Assembly: GCF_032854445.1 (NCBI RefSeq)
Contig: NC_088303.1
Location: forward strand, 5,587,501-5,651,500
Direction: 5' to 3'
DNA length: 64,000 nucleotides
DNA from: Liolophura sinensis
Lineage: Eukaryota; Mollusca; Polyplacophora; Chitonida; Chitonidae
Below, in pieces: positions 1-13,600 of the stretch (its first letter is position 1; each line of letters starts with the position of its first letter). The translations under genes were made by a program, and so were the position numbers. The notes below the pieces were generated by a model. That model worked only from the letters and a program-made list of their open reading frames with translations, was not told the origin of the DNA and did no database searches.

Positions 1-60
1 GTCGACCCATGGATTTCGACTAGTCGATTTAAAGTAAGGCATGCGCTATTTCAAGCGATT

Positions 61-297
61 TCATTCAACAGATCGAATCGAGTGAACCGGCATATGGAAC
101 AGAATTCTCCTACTTTCATTCGATACGATAAATCGCTCTTCGAAAGACACATCAAGGATACTTTTATCGTCTTCGCTACGACAAACATAGCAAAAAGATA
201 CTGTATGGTCATCATCAGCCTCGGCGATAGTTGGTTTGGCTTCATAATAGACTTTTTTTAATTTCAGAAGTGATGGAACCCTGACTGAATTAGGCAA
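61..297 (-). CDS. Unassigned coding-like frame at the left edge
   Basis: The minus-strand frame reads through 78 codons rich in E, D, K and V (KVYYEAKPTIAEADDD, then FCYVCRSEDDKSILDVSFEE) and ends in a stop at 61. Composition looks protein-like rather than repeat-like. It could be a terminal exon or a relic; no family is recognised and splice sites are ambiguous. Confidence 0.25.
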   Translation of the reverse strand: MPNSVRVPSLLKLKKVYYEAKPTIAEADDDHTVSFCYVCRSEDDKSILDVSFEERFIVSNESRRILFHMPVHSIRSVE

Positions 298-349
298 AAT
301 TCACAATCAAATAGAGTGCAGAAAAGATATTCAGGTTGCCACATGTCTT

Positions 350-3300
350 TCTCTAGGTTCATCAAGTACCACTTTTTCAGCAAGTGGAATAAAATTCCTT
401 TTACGTACCCTTCGAGAAGTTTAAGACGGCTTAATGCTATCCCTGTCTGCGCTTTTTAAAATTTGTTGCAGCTCTTTTCCCTCTTCGTCTCCCCAGTTTC
501 CTGTGGCTTTGCTTTGGATGCTCCTGTGTTTTTCTGATCATTTGTCTCCTCTCCGCTAGCTTTTTACTCGGTGACAGGTTTGTTTCTTTCACAGGATCTA
601 TCCTTTTCATTGAGTCTTCGACTGTCTTTTTGTGAATTCGCTGCATTTCTGTTAATTCTTGTAGCTACTAATGGGACTTCTCCTTCAAATACGTTGACAT
701 TCTCGCTGGTTAGTGCTTTGTGTTGCCTGTTGCTGAAAAGTGACCGTAAACTGCTTATTTCGAAATTCCTTACCATTACTTCCTCACTCTGAACATATGT
801 AATGCCATCTGCGTGGCCGACGAAATCTATTCTTATTTCTGGTTAGCTCCTCACCTTAAATATCTCATCATTCTAGGATAGCCTTGGCGGTGTATGACCG
901 TCAAAACAGTCACTTTTGGAACACTATTGGGATCACATCGCACGGTATTTAACGGTATCTACCTTTTAATGCAGTTCAAGTTTGTCCTCGGGTTCCTTTT
1001 ATAAAACAAAAATTTTTTGTAAATATATATGATGTTTCGATCTGAGTTGGATATACAGTTGGATACGCATTAGATTAACTTTCTCTCCTACTTAAACATT
1101 TAAACTATAAAGAGTATATTATCGTTTCAAATTAAACATATAAAGTTACACAGTAATGGCCTGCACAGGAGCAGGATTATAGATCTTTTGCCCTGTACAA
1201 AACAAGATCCAAGGTTGAGAGACTGTCGTAATAGATGCAGATGTCACTTGTTACTTGGTGAATGATGATTCTGTTTACTAGGCCATTAACCATTTGCTTA
1301 AGCAGAAATGTAACCTGAATACCCACCTAGGTATTGACGTGAGACAGATAGCTGACAGTAAATATTTATCAGGTGCTAATGAACAAATGGGGGTCAATCA
1401 CATATACCCATCTGTTCCATCTGTGTTATAAGCAGTCGCAAATTAAGAAATAAAACTTAGGCTGCCATGCTCAAATCACTTTGATAATGTAAAGCAGACA
1501 GAAGTTGTGTTCTGCTTGAGAACGAGAGGCCACAGGCCTTATCGAGCACAAGCTGTTCACTCCCATCGTTTGCTTGTAATACCACCAATCCGCCGCTTTT
1601 GGAGGGGTTAGAAGTGCGAGAACGTTGAGAAATACGCATCGTTGCCCATATTGCGCTTATCCAGATTTAGTACATAGGTGCTTGTTGTTTGATGCCACCT
1701 CTTTATATCTCATACACGGGATGAGTGCCTATTGGCCACATGATGTCAGTAATGGTAAATAATCCACTTTTAAACCCAACTGCCTGACCAAATACATGTA
1801 AATTCATTTTGCCTTTGTCCTCGAAAAATATGAGCTGTCAGATTTTGAAAAAATAGACGTTCTGGCAGCACAACCCAGCCCCCTATTTTATCAGCGAAAT
1901 GGAACCGTCCCGGCATCCATGACAAGGGCGTCAGCTGTGTAAAATTGTCAAATTTAGCACATTTCGCTCACCATTGCTTTTAGAGATAAAGTTTTTTGAG
2001 GTATGTTAGATTTAGCAATAGCTGCACTCTGTTAATATTGAAAGACGCTTAGGACATTTGCTGTCCTAATTATTTATGACGCTTTTTCATGAGAAATAAC
2101 CTCTTGAATGGAAGTGTTATTTACATGTAGTGGAGGGCAGTTTGGCTTCGTCAGACATGAACAGTAATGATACATGTAACCAAATTCAGAATATGTATGC
2201 AGGTTATATGAATTGACACTTCTTATCTCGATTAGCAGTCGACAAAAAATCATATAGTCCCATCACTCAGTTTGCAGTACACAAATCTAAACAAATGAAA
2301 GTATAATTCAGGGTATATAAATGTGACATTTGCCATTTCTACTTGACTCTGCTCCAGTTCTATTCTTACTATCCTGTAAGAGAAACGCAAATACAGAAGT
2401 CGTCAACCTAACGATACACTTAAACACAAAACAAGCTTTTTCATCCTTGATTTTTTGGCAACAGCAGTGTCAAATGAATAATTATTGTTTATGTCCATAA
2501 AATATGATATTTTCAAAAAAATTAGATTTATTTTAGTATAAACGAAAATAAGGTAGAATACAAATGTGCAGATATCTGACATTAGTAAATAAAAGGGTAA
2601 GGAATCATTTTGTAGTTTCTTCTACAGCACTCATCGCTATGTTCGAAATGTTATCCCACGGTATGGTCTGAATTCATCAAAGCGGGAATAGACCCCGTGT
2701 AACCGCTTACCAGGTGTATAACCGCAACCTCAAGCTCTGGATATAACCCTTACTTACAATTAAAATGTGAACTTGTTGATCGTCCGAGGATTAACCGAGC
2801 AGCCGACCGACACGACAAAGAGATACACAGAGCTTGTTGTAGCAGCTGAAAGAAAGTCTTTTGTCTGCTATTAAAATATTAAATATAACACTCTGCTGTT
2901 TCTGTCTCATTGAAGTCCACATTGTACGGCCTGCAATGTGAGTGTTTATAGTATTAAGTCACCCGACCGTGAGCCATTATTCGTTCAGGAAATTTATCCA
3001 CGCCTGTTTGAAGCGCGCAAATCTGACTCGATATTTTCGGGACCATCTGTCTGAAGCCGTGTACTCAGCCACACGACATCGTATGGGAAATATATACGGA
3101 CAGCATTAAACGACAGACTGCCAGAGTGTATCAATACAAAGCTTTAGGAATTCAGGATATGATTTGCTTTGACGATGGAAAATGATATTTCTCAATGGCC
3201 GTCTACTCACAGCCTGTCAGTACATTTTGTACCCTAGATCGGATCCATTTAAGAGCTTTACTGTACACGATCATTCCTTCTACATGATCATGCTGTCGCG

Positions 3301-4520
3301 GTCCATGTTGATGAATGCATAAGTTTAATGTGAATAATTACCCAAACACCCAAACCACTATCACATCATACAGAATGTTGTCTTACTAAACGGACTGTCA
3401 ACCATGTAAAGCGTAAGGCAAATTCTATTTGACATGTATACATATAAACTGTTTGTTAAGTCTCAAATGAATCCCGTAAACGATTTCTGCTTTAGACAAT
3501 AAGTGGTTGTTACATTCAGAGAGCTTGATTAGGTACACAGTTCTGTGAATACGTGCTATGGGAGATTTATAATGGAAAAGCTCTTAAGATTTGTACAGTA
3601 TTTGCAGAATGACATTCGCACAAGAGATTCCGTATCGCCAAGGTTGTCATCACATGTTATACACATGTAGAGCAGATTGGTAAGTGTTTGAGCTGAAAAA
3701 TAAGCTCTATTTCAAGAACAGTGCCATGCCTGTCTAAAACGTTTCCAGTCAGCATTTCTTCAAGAACAGTTCTATGTCGGTGTGAAACGGTCCAGTCAGC
3801 ATTATATAGAGGCAATCAACAGAGGAGCTATTCTCAGCGGTATTGGCATTTTAATATTTCCATCTAGTAAAAATGATAGGAGACCATTTGTACGTGTAAA
3901 CTTTCTCGAAGATCTCCTTATTTTATTTAATTTAAAATACCTTTAGAAAATGTATACGAGAAATTCAAGACAACCAGTTTTTGACATTAAAACGCATGTC
4001 TTTGCAACGTGTTTGAGAAAAAAATGTAAATAAGAAAAAAATGTTCAATACACCTCAGGTCACTGGTACAATTTTCCTCATGCGATTTGACAAGCACATT
4101 TTTACATCAAAAGTCGAACTGAGCCATCGCTTTGTAGAGATTCTCCGATTAATACCACAAGCCAACCTGCATGTAGAGCTCAGTTACTTTTGTATACCTT
4201 TGCCTTTTACGAGACTTCTCTTACAGACAGCACTGTTAAAATATCCCTTTTCAACAAACTATGAGGGAATATATTAAGCTGATGTCCAATGCTGACCAGA
4301 CAAATGAATGTTGTTTACAACCTCAAAAGTTCAAGGGTCAACAATAGAGAGTAACCCACGTTGGGATTCGAACGGGTACCAAAACAAATGCGTGTAGCAT
4401 AGTTACCAAGCCGAGTTAATACAGCAACAGGAAACATCGCACTTGCTTTTCTTTCATTTATTTACTTATTTATATTTGGATTTTAATGTTAATTTTGATG
4501 GTAGATTCGGACCAAAACAG
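350..4520. repeat. Left copy of a local segmental duplication
   Basis: Blocks at 350-820, 950-1262, 3045-3480 and 4440-4515 match, in order, blocks at 5930-6340, 6765-7265, 7285-7830 and 7905-7995 (for example AACAAGATCCAA, TGATTTGCTTTGA, TTAAGTCTCAAATGAATC). About 1.78 kb at 1263-3044 is absent from the other copy. No intact gene is seen; a minus-strand stretch at 437-776 with KETNLSPSKKL has a stop-ridden counterpart in the right copy. Confidence 0.75.
4347..4422 (-). other. tRNA-like fragment
   Basis: On the minus strand, CTCGGCTTGGTAACTATGC (A box-like) and CCGTTCGAATCCCAACG (B box-like) have tRNA spacing and order. Stems are imperfect. It is probably another SINE head. Confidence 0.4.
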
Positions 4521-4560
4521 TCAGTTAAGAATGGTATCAAAATTAGTGTGTTTTGAGTGA

Positions 4561-4887
4561 CCCTGTTTATCCCATAGAAACGGCCCTGTTTATCCCATGG
4601 GAATGGCCCTGTTTATCCCATAGAAATGGCCCTGTTTATCCCACGGAAATGGCCCTGTTTATCCCATGGAATATCCCATAGAAATATCCTTGTTTATCCC
4701 ATAGAAATGGGCATGTTTATCCCATAGAAATGGGCATGTTTATCTCATAGAAATAAGCATGTTTATCCCATAGAAATGGCCCTGTTTATTCCATAGAAAT
4801 GGGCATGTTTATCCCATAGAAAAGACCTTGTTTATCCCATAGAAATGACCCTGTTTATCCCATAGAAATGGCCCTGTTTATCCCATT
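4561..4887. repeat. 23 bp minisatellite
   Basis: There are about 14 units of CCCTGTTTATCCCATAGAAA plus TGG, with variants CATGTTTATC and CTTGTTTATC. It is non-coding and lies between the two copies of a local duplication. Confidence 0.95.
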
Positions 4888-5258
4888 TCAGTATTTTAGT
4901 TCTCCTGGTACTTTTTCTGTCCAAACAGGCAAATATGCATAGTAGTAAAAACACATTTCCCTATTAACCTACCCTCAGTTTTCAGGTAGGGAGCTTGTAC
5001 AAAACCAACTTCCCACATATAACAGCCTTACAAGAAGCACAGAAGTCAAAACACGGGGATTACACACATATTCATGTAAATAATGTTTGTTTGTAAAATA
5101 TTCTATACAAGTTTTCAGGTCTCCCCCTTGGGGTTTTGTTTTTCTCCCAAAGCCGTCTTTCTTTCTTATGCTTGGTCTCGCTGGTCGAACAGCGCTTGGT
5201 ACTTATTTCCCTTGCCTCCAACAGACTGCAGCAATTCTTTCCTCTGCGGGGGGAGGGG

Positions 5259-5523
5259 GGCTCCGTGGCTGAGTTGGTTAGCACGCTAACGCAGCGTAAT
5301 GACCCAGAAGCCACTCACCAATTCGCAGTGAGTTCAAGTACAGCTCATGCTGGCTTCCTCTCCGACCGTAGGTGGGAAGGTTTGTCAGTAACCTGCGATT
5401 GGTCGTGGGTTTCCCCCGGGCTGTGCCCGGTTTCCTCCCACCATAATGCTGGCCGCCGTCGTATGAGTGAAATATTCTTGAGTACGGCGTAAAACACCAA
5501 TCTAATAAATAAATAAATAAATA
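5259..5523 (+). mobile_element. Full-length tRNA-derived SINE, second good copy
   Basis: It is homologous over its full length to the copy at 42839 and ends in (AAAT)n. The flanks CTTTCCTCTGCG (5237-5248) and CTTTTCTCTGCG (5527-5538) differ at one base and look like the target-site duplication. Long frames on both strands here (118 and 138 codons) are SINE sequence, not genes. Confidence 0.92.
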
Positions 5524-5879
5524 GATCTTTTCTCTGCGCATCCAGGCTCTCCACACAATCACCCATCTTGTTCGACGCTTACATGAGGAAACTTTCATTT
5601 GCAAGTTGTATTCGCCAAAGAAAATCAGGCTCATCAAAGACAAGCTCCGGTGGTTTCTTCTTGTATTATGGTTCTTAAGCTTAAGAATTTCCAACCGGGC
5701 AAACTAAAAGGTACAGGATTTGGATATTGATTTTATTCACTCGCCTCTTAAATATTCCTTGCGTGTTTCCATCATCCCTGAAAGCTGTTTTCCGTTGCAT
5801 GGATGTGGTTTTTACTTACTTACTGTCTAAATTCTTCGGTGGTTGGTGTTGAACGTTATGTAAATTGGTCTTGGAATTA

Positions 5880-8000
5880 TAGACCTGGAACGTTCATTTT
5901 GTCTTTACAAAACAAAGGGAGGTCCATAGTACTGTCTCTGTGTTCAACAAGTACCACTTTCCAAGAAGCTGAATAAAATTTCTTTTCCGTACTCTTTGAG
6001 AAGTTTATGACGATTCAATCTCTGTTTGTGATTTGTTTCTTAATTTGTTGCAGTCCTTTTCTATCTCCATCTCTCCAGTTTCCTGTGGATCCGCTTGAGA
6101 TGCCCTTGTTTTCTTCTTACCATCTGCCCACTCTCCGATAGCTTCTTACTCACAGATAAATTTGTTTCTTTTTAGGTGATATTTCCTTTCATTGAATATT
6201 CGACTTCCTTTTGTGAACGTGCTCTGTTTCTATTACTTCCTGCGGCTATTTAGATGGCTACTTCTTCAAATATGTATTTTTTTTACATTTTTGCTGCTCG
6301 TTGGTGGTTCCTGAATAGGGACCGTAAAGTGCTGATTTCGATCAAATGGACGTTCTGGGTCAATAATCGCAAGATCAGTTTCTAAACAAAGTTCAATACA
6401 AACCATTGAAGAACTAAGAAAGTATATGAAGTACGAAATTAGATCGGATGCACGCAAAGAAGAAATAAGTTGTTTTCGATGATGAAAGAGATGCAAGGAA
6501 TGTTCAAGACGACACGATGAAACAGATGAGGAGGGTCTTTGTTTTCTTGTTTTACCGGTACAAAGAACGCGTACCCAGTCTCCATTTCCCTGTGTTTTGT
6601 CACTGGGATGCAGTAATACAGAGAAACAGGTTACAAAATAAAATGTGTAAGGCTCATGGCGTCAACTTTTCAGCCGCTTGGTGGCGCCCCCAGGGGGCTT
6701 TGGGGGTACTGCTGGTGATCAAATCTCATTCTCGACCACTTAAAGTGTATACACTTTGTTCCGTACAGTTCAAGTTTATCATAAGGGTTATATTACATAC
6801 AGGAACGTTTTGGCGTCGATGAGCAGTTTATACGAGAACAACGAGAACGATGTTGTTGTTGCTATTAAGGATGGTGTTCATGTTCTTAAAGAGTTGGGTG
6901 CATTGTTGAAATGTGCATGCGTTGCATATTGTAACAGCAAATGGGTAAATTTTTTGGTTCCTTGTTGTGAGCTGAAGACATGTAATCCATGTTATAGTGT
7001 CGGTGGCAATCAACAATTAGTACTTATCATTAAAAAAAAAACAATAAAAACCCGTTGTCAACATTTTCCATGATTATTTCTGAGGATTCGATCTGTGTTT
7101 TTATTACTCAATGAAGCATTTAGACGATAACGAGCATACTGAACATTTAAAATTTGTACATAGTACTGACATGCACAGAGATAAGATTAAAGATCTTTTC
7201 CCTGTACATAACAAGATCCAAAGTTTGAGGGACTAGGAACAGATATGGATGTTCTTTGTTACCTGGTGCAAATATTATTGCACAGGATTATACGTCTGAA
7301 GCCGTTTATTTAACCGCATGACATCCTCTGGGAAGGAGAGGCTTCCACAATGTATCAATCCAAAGCTAAATCCATGACATGATTTGCTTTGATAAAATAG
7401 TGAAGTGGGTCATGCTGTTTTGTAATGGCTAGCTGCTCACCGGCTGTCAGTATATTTTGTACCGAGATCGGATCAAGTGAACAGCTCTTCTGTACAGTAT
7501 AATAAAGACGTACAGCATAGAGATAAAATCCAGAGCAGCGACGACAGTGTGATAGTTGGAAAATGATCACACGTAATCGGTGAAATACGGTCTCATGTCA
7601 ATTTACCTCAGTCAGGGTTTAATTCTCACCATTAAGATGGTCGTTCCTTCTGAGGGATGATGCTGTTGTCCCCGTTCACGTTGATGAATGTATGATTAAT
7701 GTAAAAAACCACACAAACCGTGATCAGATCATAGAGAATGGTGTCTTACTAAACGAGCTGTCAATCATGTAAAGTGTGAGGTAAGCTTCATTCTATATGT
7801 ATAAACTCTTTGTTAAGTCTCAAATGAATCACGTAAAATAGTGTATAGTAATAGCTACCAGGTGAGTTATTGCAACAAAAAAGATGGCTTAAACGTTGGA
7901 AGCTTTTCTTTTTTTATTGATAGATTGATATATTTGTGTATTTGTGAATTTATTTGGGTATTTAGTGGTTTCAAGGGTTAATTTTGATGGAAGGTTAGGG
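5880..8000. repeat. Right copy of the local segmental duplication
   Basis: It is homologous in order to 350-4520 with substantial divergence. A 45 bp block at 6355-6395 (AATAATCGCAAGATCAGTTT) also recurs at 10117. Small frames here (101, 105 codons) have no counterpart in the left copy and are not considered genes. Confidence 0.75.
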
Positions 8001-9784
8001 TCGAAATGAAAGCCTTCAATGGGCCGATATACAGCATAGATCTTTTTCCTTTCTCTGCGGCCCTAAATCCGACGATTACCGAGATACCGTATATGACAGA
8101 ACTGTTAAACCTGTTCGATTATCAGCATCTTTATCTACAGCTCGCGTTCACGTTAAGCGTTACATGTGATGTCATCTGTATTTGAGCATTTACGTCACTT
8201 GTTTCCTGATGTACGTTTTTCAGCTTATTGAGGAAGTGAACCAATGGCTTTTACGATAAGCTTTGCGTATGTATACATAAGCCAGATGTGACGTAAATGC
8301 CCAATTAATGGTGACGTCACGACGAATAAGCACGAATACAAGTTACTTAATCTGTGTGCTATCAAAAACATCAAAAAAAGTTTGTGAAGAACATTATGAA
8401 GGTAGTCTATACTAGAACTCTGACAAAAGACCAGCAAGACAGGAATTTACGCCAGGACATTGGTGTAACTGATAAGTTACACAGGTTTTTTCTACGCCCT
8501 GTTTTGTGTATAATAACCTGAAAAATATACGAGTATGACGTAACACAGTCATGAAGTCAATAGATGACATGGTCAGGTTTTTTGATGGTAAAATTATGGA
8601 TTATTAGTGAGGTCAGTGCGCCCCTCCCCAATTCCAACACACACCCCTCCCACAACCTCATCCCCGCCACTTCCGCTCTCTCCCAGCGTAAATCCGAGCG
8701 GCAAGATTGATATAATCTCTTAAGTGAGTGGGTATTTATTACATCTGTGAAAGTTTGTTTTGCTATATACTGGACATGTTTTTAAAACAAGGCTGGTGAT
8801 TTTCCCTGATGGATTTTAGGCCATTTACCCCATGGCTAAGGCTTATGAAATAATCTCGTATTAGAAATCCAAGGCTACTGGGAAGCTGAGAGCCGTGACT
8901 CCTCTATACTCATGGATCCATCCATTTTCACGATCACACAAAGGCAACTTGTAGTAGCACCTTCACGAACCTCAGCTCGTGACAGGCCCAATGGGCAATA
9001 TAAAATACAATAACCAACTAAACAGCTCATCAAGAACAGCACCACAGGGATCAGATTGTTTACATTGTGTTTTGTCTGGGACACGCTGACCAAGGCATGC
9101 AACATCCATTAAGCTTTATTCTGGGAAAACGGATTGTTGGGGTCTCCATCAGTTATCAGATGAGCACCTCCTCATGGACTGTTTTCAGCTGTCTACCTCT
9201 ACCCCCAAGCTATAATTTATGGCTGAACTGCAGTTCTTTCCCTGGAACAGTACGATCACACAGTAACAAAGTGCTATCGATTAGGTATGTTACATAACAA
9301 GCACAATGAGTCTGTTGTATAATTTACCCCAGAACTTGTGTCGTCTAATTATAGCGTGTATTATACCAGATTCAGTTGGTATCCTGGTCAATGAATGCAT
9401 CTCCTGATCTAGTTTGCGCATTTGTACACTTAATAGACACGTTTCAGTCCATAAATGTGAGTTACTTTATGTTTTCAGCCTAATCATGCAATTCGTAACG
9501 TCACAAGTCTTACAGACATAGCCCTAGAATGGTGATAATCGATCGCATACAGAGTGACGAATGTCACGTTTTGTGACAGAAATAAGCGCATTACGAAAAT
9601 CCCATTTAAGGCAATAACAATACATATGCATCACGCCACCTGTTGAATTTTTGATCTATACTCGAAATTTTTTTCACTTATCGCCATACGAGCGCCCACA
9701 GGGAACCCTCTTCCTTATAATCTGACGCCTGCCAAACCTCCTGCCCTATTTGAGCCAGGCACGAGCCTGCGACCTTGCCAGGTA
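8000..9784. other. No gene recognised
   Basis: The sequence is AT-rich, with a pyrimidine/C-rich patch at 8615-8690. A 76-codon minus frame at 9105-8875 has one hydrophobic segment but no supporting splice or homology signal. Confidence 0.5.
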
Positions 9785-10690
9785 AAGGAAAAGACCTCTA
9801 AAAATCGAAGAATTCATCACTAAGTAGACTATGTAGGTGGGCTTTATGGACCATACTATCAGAGGTTAGGAACTCTAGCGTCACAGGAAGTTTATCCAAC
9901 TCTAATCACGACACTGAATGTTGGAATAACTCTTTTTACCCATGAGCTAAAGATTATTGAAAGAATGTTTCCAAAAATTCCTTCCTGCTGGTGAACATCA
10001 GGAAAAGCAGGTGATATGACGTCAGAGTTCATGAATACCGTCAGTATGGCTCATAAATATAAGCGTCATGTCCGACATTCGTATACCATTCGTAGTCCGT
10101 AAAGGGCGTTCCAAGTCGATAATCGCAAGATCCATTTCCAAAACAACGTTTTAACACTAGCTCCCAAAGACAAATGTATGTACGAAATTATACAAATAGG
10201 AAATAAGGCCGGTAACACACAAGAGAGAAGTGGTCATCAGTTTTCAGTGATGCCGGGCAGACAGTGGATACTCCAGGCATGAATTCCATATCAAAGTTCA
10301 AATTCGTAGTCCTTGAATGAGTTGCAAATAACAATCAAATAACAATTAAACAAGGTATCTCAGTCGTGCTTTGATTGCAACTGTTCATAAAGGCATCATG
10401 CAGATGTTATGAGCATGGATGCCTTTACGGCCTCTAGCTCCAGGTTAAGCGGTATTAGATACAGTTCGAAAATGACGAGCGTTACAGACCTTAACCGAAC
10501 AGATTGTGATTCAAAAGTCATTTGAATCATTTGAGTTCATAAAACCCACATTCGTATTGAAATATATTTGAATCGCTGTCAACACTCTCAAAAAATCTGA
10601 AAAAAAAAAATGAAAGTATTTTTACGCATAGATTACAGTTGTCTTTAAGATGAACCTTGCTTCATATTTTACCTTTCTTTTACTTTCTTT
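9785..10690. repeat. Dispersed duplication, copy 1 (pair with 28565-29045)
   Basis: GGAAAAGACCTCT, then CTTTATGGACCATA, TTCCTTCCTGCTGGTGAACA, TTTTTACGCATAG and GATGAACCTTGCTTCATATT recur in the same order at 28565-29045. Copy 1 has an extra ~480 bp at 10060-10535. Confidence 0.75.
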
Positions 10691-13600
10691 AGCCTGTCGG
10701 CACCGATGTATTGAACACTTTAGGTGAATGTACCTTCCACTTCTTGTAGTTTCCTTCGTTACGTAAAGGCTGTTGTCGTATGTCCAGGGCTCTGGATTCT
10801 GGATAATTGTTTAAACGGGCAGAGTACGCAGTCCATCGTCCAGGGCGCCGAAAGAGCTGAATGAAAGATCATGTTTCTGAAATCAGAATTGAGCGGACAT
10901 TCATGTAGTCGGCCAGCTTTATTTTACCTTATATCTACGTTTGGATTAAACCTCCCGTAGAAGCTTCGCCTAGGATTTGTATTATGGAGGTGTGTAGAAA
11001 TATTTGTTCGCTAGGAATACTATGATTCCCTTGGCTTTTGCAGCATTCGGCCGATTCTATTCACTTTTTATTCGCATTGTTTCAATCACAATCCAGTCAA
11101 AACCAAATCATAGCAGATCACAAACCGGTGATTTATTTCACGCATAGCACTCGGTTACTGGTATTTATTTGGTGGTTTGCTTGTGCCAAGATTTGATTCA
11201 GGAGGTGGGTCGTGGCTTTATATCTTACTGGCACTCAAATGCCATGAACATATACTGACCGCTCAGCTCTTGCCGATATATTCTCCCTCGTCCCATCATT
11301 TTCTACGCTACTGTCTTAATCAGGGTACTTTGTCTATATCGGTACAGGGATCTCTACTTAACCCAAAATTAATTTTCTGTTGGTACACACTTACATTCAA
11401 CGTATACAATCCAATACACGTTAAACCAAGGATATGTCTCTGCTGACTACAAAAGATGCTTCGCGAGAGAACCAGACGATGAAATAAATAGCACTTTCCT
11501 CAACTTAAAGAAATGTTGGCATATTTACGCCATTGGTTGGAGTACAGCTTATTTCTGCTAATAAATACCATTTTCACCTGCCAACATCTACGCAACATGA
11601 AGAAAGCTAGTACATAGTCAAACTACGACAAAGCAATAAAGGAAATTTACTAGCTGTGTATAACGATTAAGTTCATGGGCTTGGTTCAGTTATGTGTGTT
11701 TTCTCCTGGCTTGGGTAAATGCCAAGTCTTACATGGATCTTTACTGTATTTAATACATGTCAAACACCATCGGCTTCATCATGGTATATGGTTCCTAAGG
11801 GGGGAATAACCGGACGCAGTCGGGATCGTACCAGTTTACCGCTATAATAAAGACAGATAAACTGTTGTCACAGATTATAAATAACACATGATACATAAAT
11901 CGATAGTTTTCACAAGCTTCCATGCCATTCCGTTCTCCTGGTTTGGTATATATCAGTACAAAAATGACACACTACATTTTCAGAGTGCCCCAGCTTTCAC
12001 ACATAGGTTATTTCACGAGCTTTTTTTCAGACAACCTCGGCTAACGCCATATGTGTGGAAAATAATAGGCTACAGTTAAAATGAAATGCCGTCAGAATGT
12101 CGTTTGGAGAGAGAGAGAAGCTACACTAGTTGCTAATAAATTCTAGATGCTAAAACCCCTTAGGCCTTCATTAAAATATTTTCGGTCGTATCCTGGCCGC
12201 CTCATCAAAAACAACCCTTCTTAAAGATTTTATTTGGGCTTTTGGGAGGACTTTCACGTTTAGTTTTTAAAGTCGCTATCTATGTCACTGAACAAAACAA
12301 TAAACATCTTTTTTCGTTTGACCCACCCTATTTTTTCTGCTAAGATCTGTTCAGCCTCAGCAATGATTTTTTCCGGTGTGACTTGGTGTTTCGGGTGTTT
12401 AAACTATTTTTGACACATTCATCATTTAAAGATAAGACGGCAACTATTTGCTTGCTTTTTTGTGTTTTTTTTACAATTACCGTGCATAAGAAATCGTTTG
12501 CCACAAAACTGAAACTTTTTTTCTTTTTGCCGAACTAAAGCCCTGCAAAACATTCGACTCCATACACAGTCTTCTTGGAGGCGAACAAGCTTATAATTTG
12601 AGCGACCATCTTGGCCACGGAAAAGGCTCCTTGTCTTTTCTGTGGAGGGCACAAAAGATTGACAAAATATTGATCAGGGCAAATCCTATCGAACTTTTAA
12701 TTTTAAAATGTCCTAAATAATTACCTTCTGCAAAATATCAGCCTCGTATGCGCACATGATTCCGTTCAAAAACGGTATAAAGAAGGTCTCACTATCACCT
12801 TTTCAGTCTTCAAATAAACCGCACAGGTACGAGAATTTTTGCCCAAATAGCTCACGTATAGCTTTTTTAACTGTTATCGGTGCCAAGGCGGCAAACACCG
12901 GTCGACAGTGCCAATATAAGCTCATACAGGAAGTCCTTCATGATGTTCCAATACGGCGTGCACATTGCGCTCGAGCAGCAAATATACATGGAAAAAGTTT
13001 ACTCCCTTCATGCCAAACGCCTGTCTATGTCTTCAAATCCCATGTGGAAAAAAACATATATGATCATACCAAACAAGTTCATTTGTAATTGCGAACAAAT
13101 CTAAAAAAAAGAATAAAAAATAAAAAAATTAAAAAAACAACAAGACAAAATTTGAGGGATTGACTGTAGATAGCCTATTCGAGCACCATTTGGTACATTC
13201 GGAGTATAACTAGGAAGATTTCGGGGCTGAAATCATTATCCGGCTCTTCTCAACTTGAATCACATGTTTCACAAGAAGAGCTAAAGTGTCCTACTTCAAA
13301 GTTGAGAGAGAGTCGCTGTTTTTGCTATGGTTTACATCACATGGCCTCAGACCGTCGTTAATTTTCCATAAGCTACAGTGTTAACGCTTAGCGCTGTAGC
13401 TCAATCCAAAACATTCCATGGCTAATAAGCTTTGGTGCATACCTGGCCCCGTCTGTGAGAAAGCAGCCATAAAAATCTTGACGTAGGTTAACCGTCAAAA
13501 TCTAGGCCTTTCCATGCCGGCTGCTGGGAGAGGTGCCTAGCAACCCTAAGAGGAAGTCACTCGCAGACTCATCAACACCTGTCTCCTCGTGTCCTCTAGC

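Noticed and set aside
5136-5694. Frames of 118 (plus) and 138 (minus) codons
   Set aside because: They lie in a full-length SINE; similar frames appear in the other SINE copies.
8875-9105. 76-codon minus frame with a membrane-like segment
   Set aside because: No homology, no splice or promoter support; hydrophobic frames arise easily in AT-rich DNA.
12756-13104. 110- and 74-codon plus frames
   Set aside because: They overlap in different frames without family resemblance or splice support.
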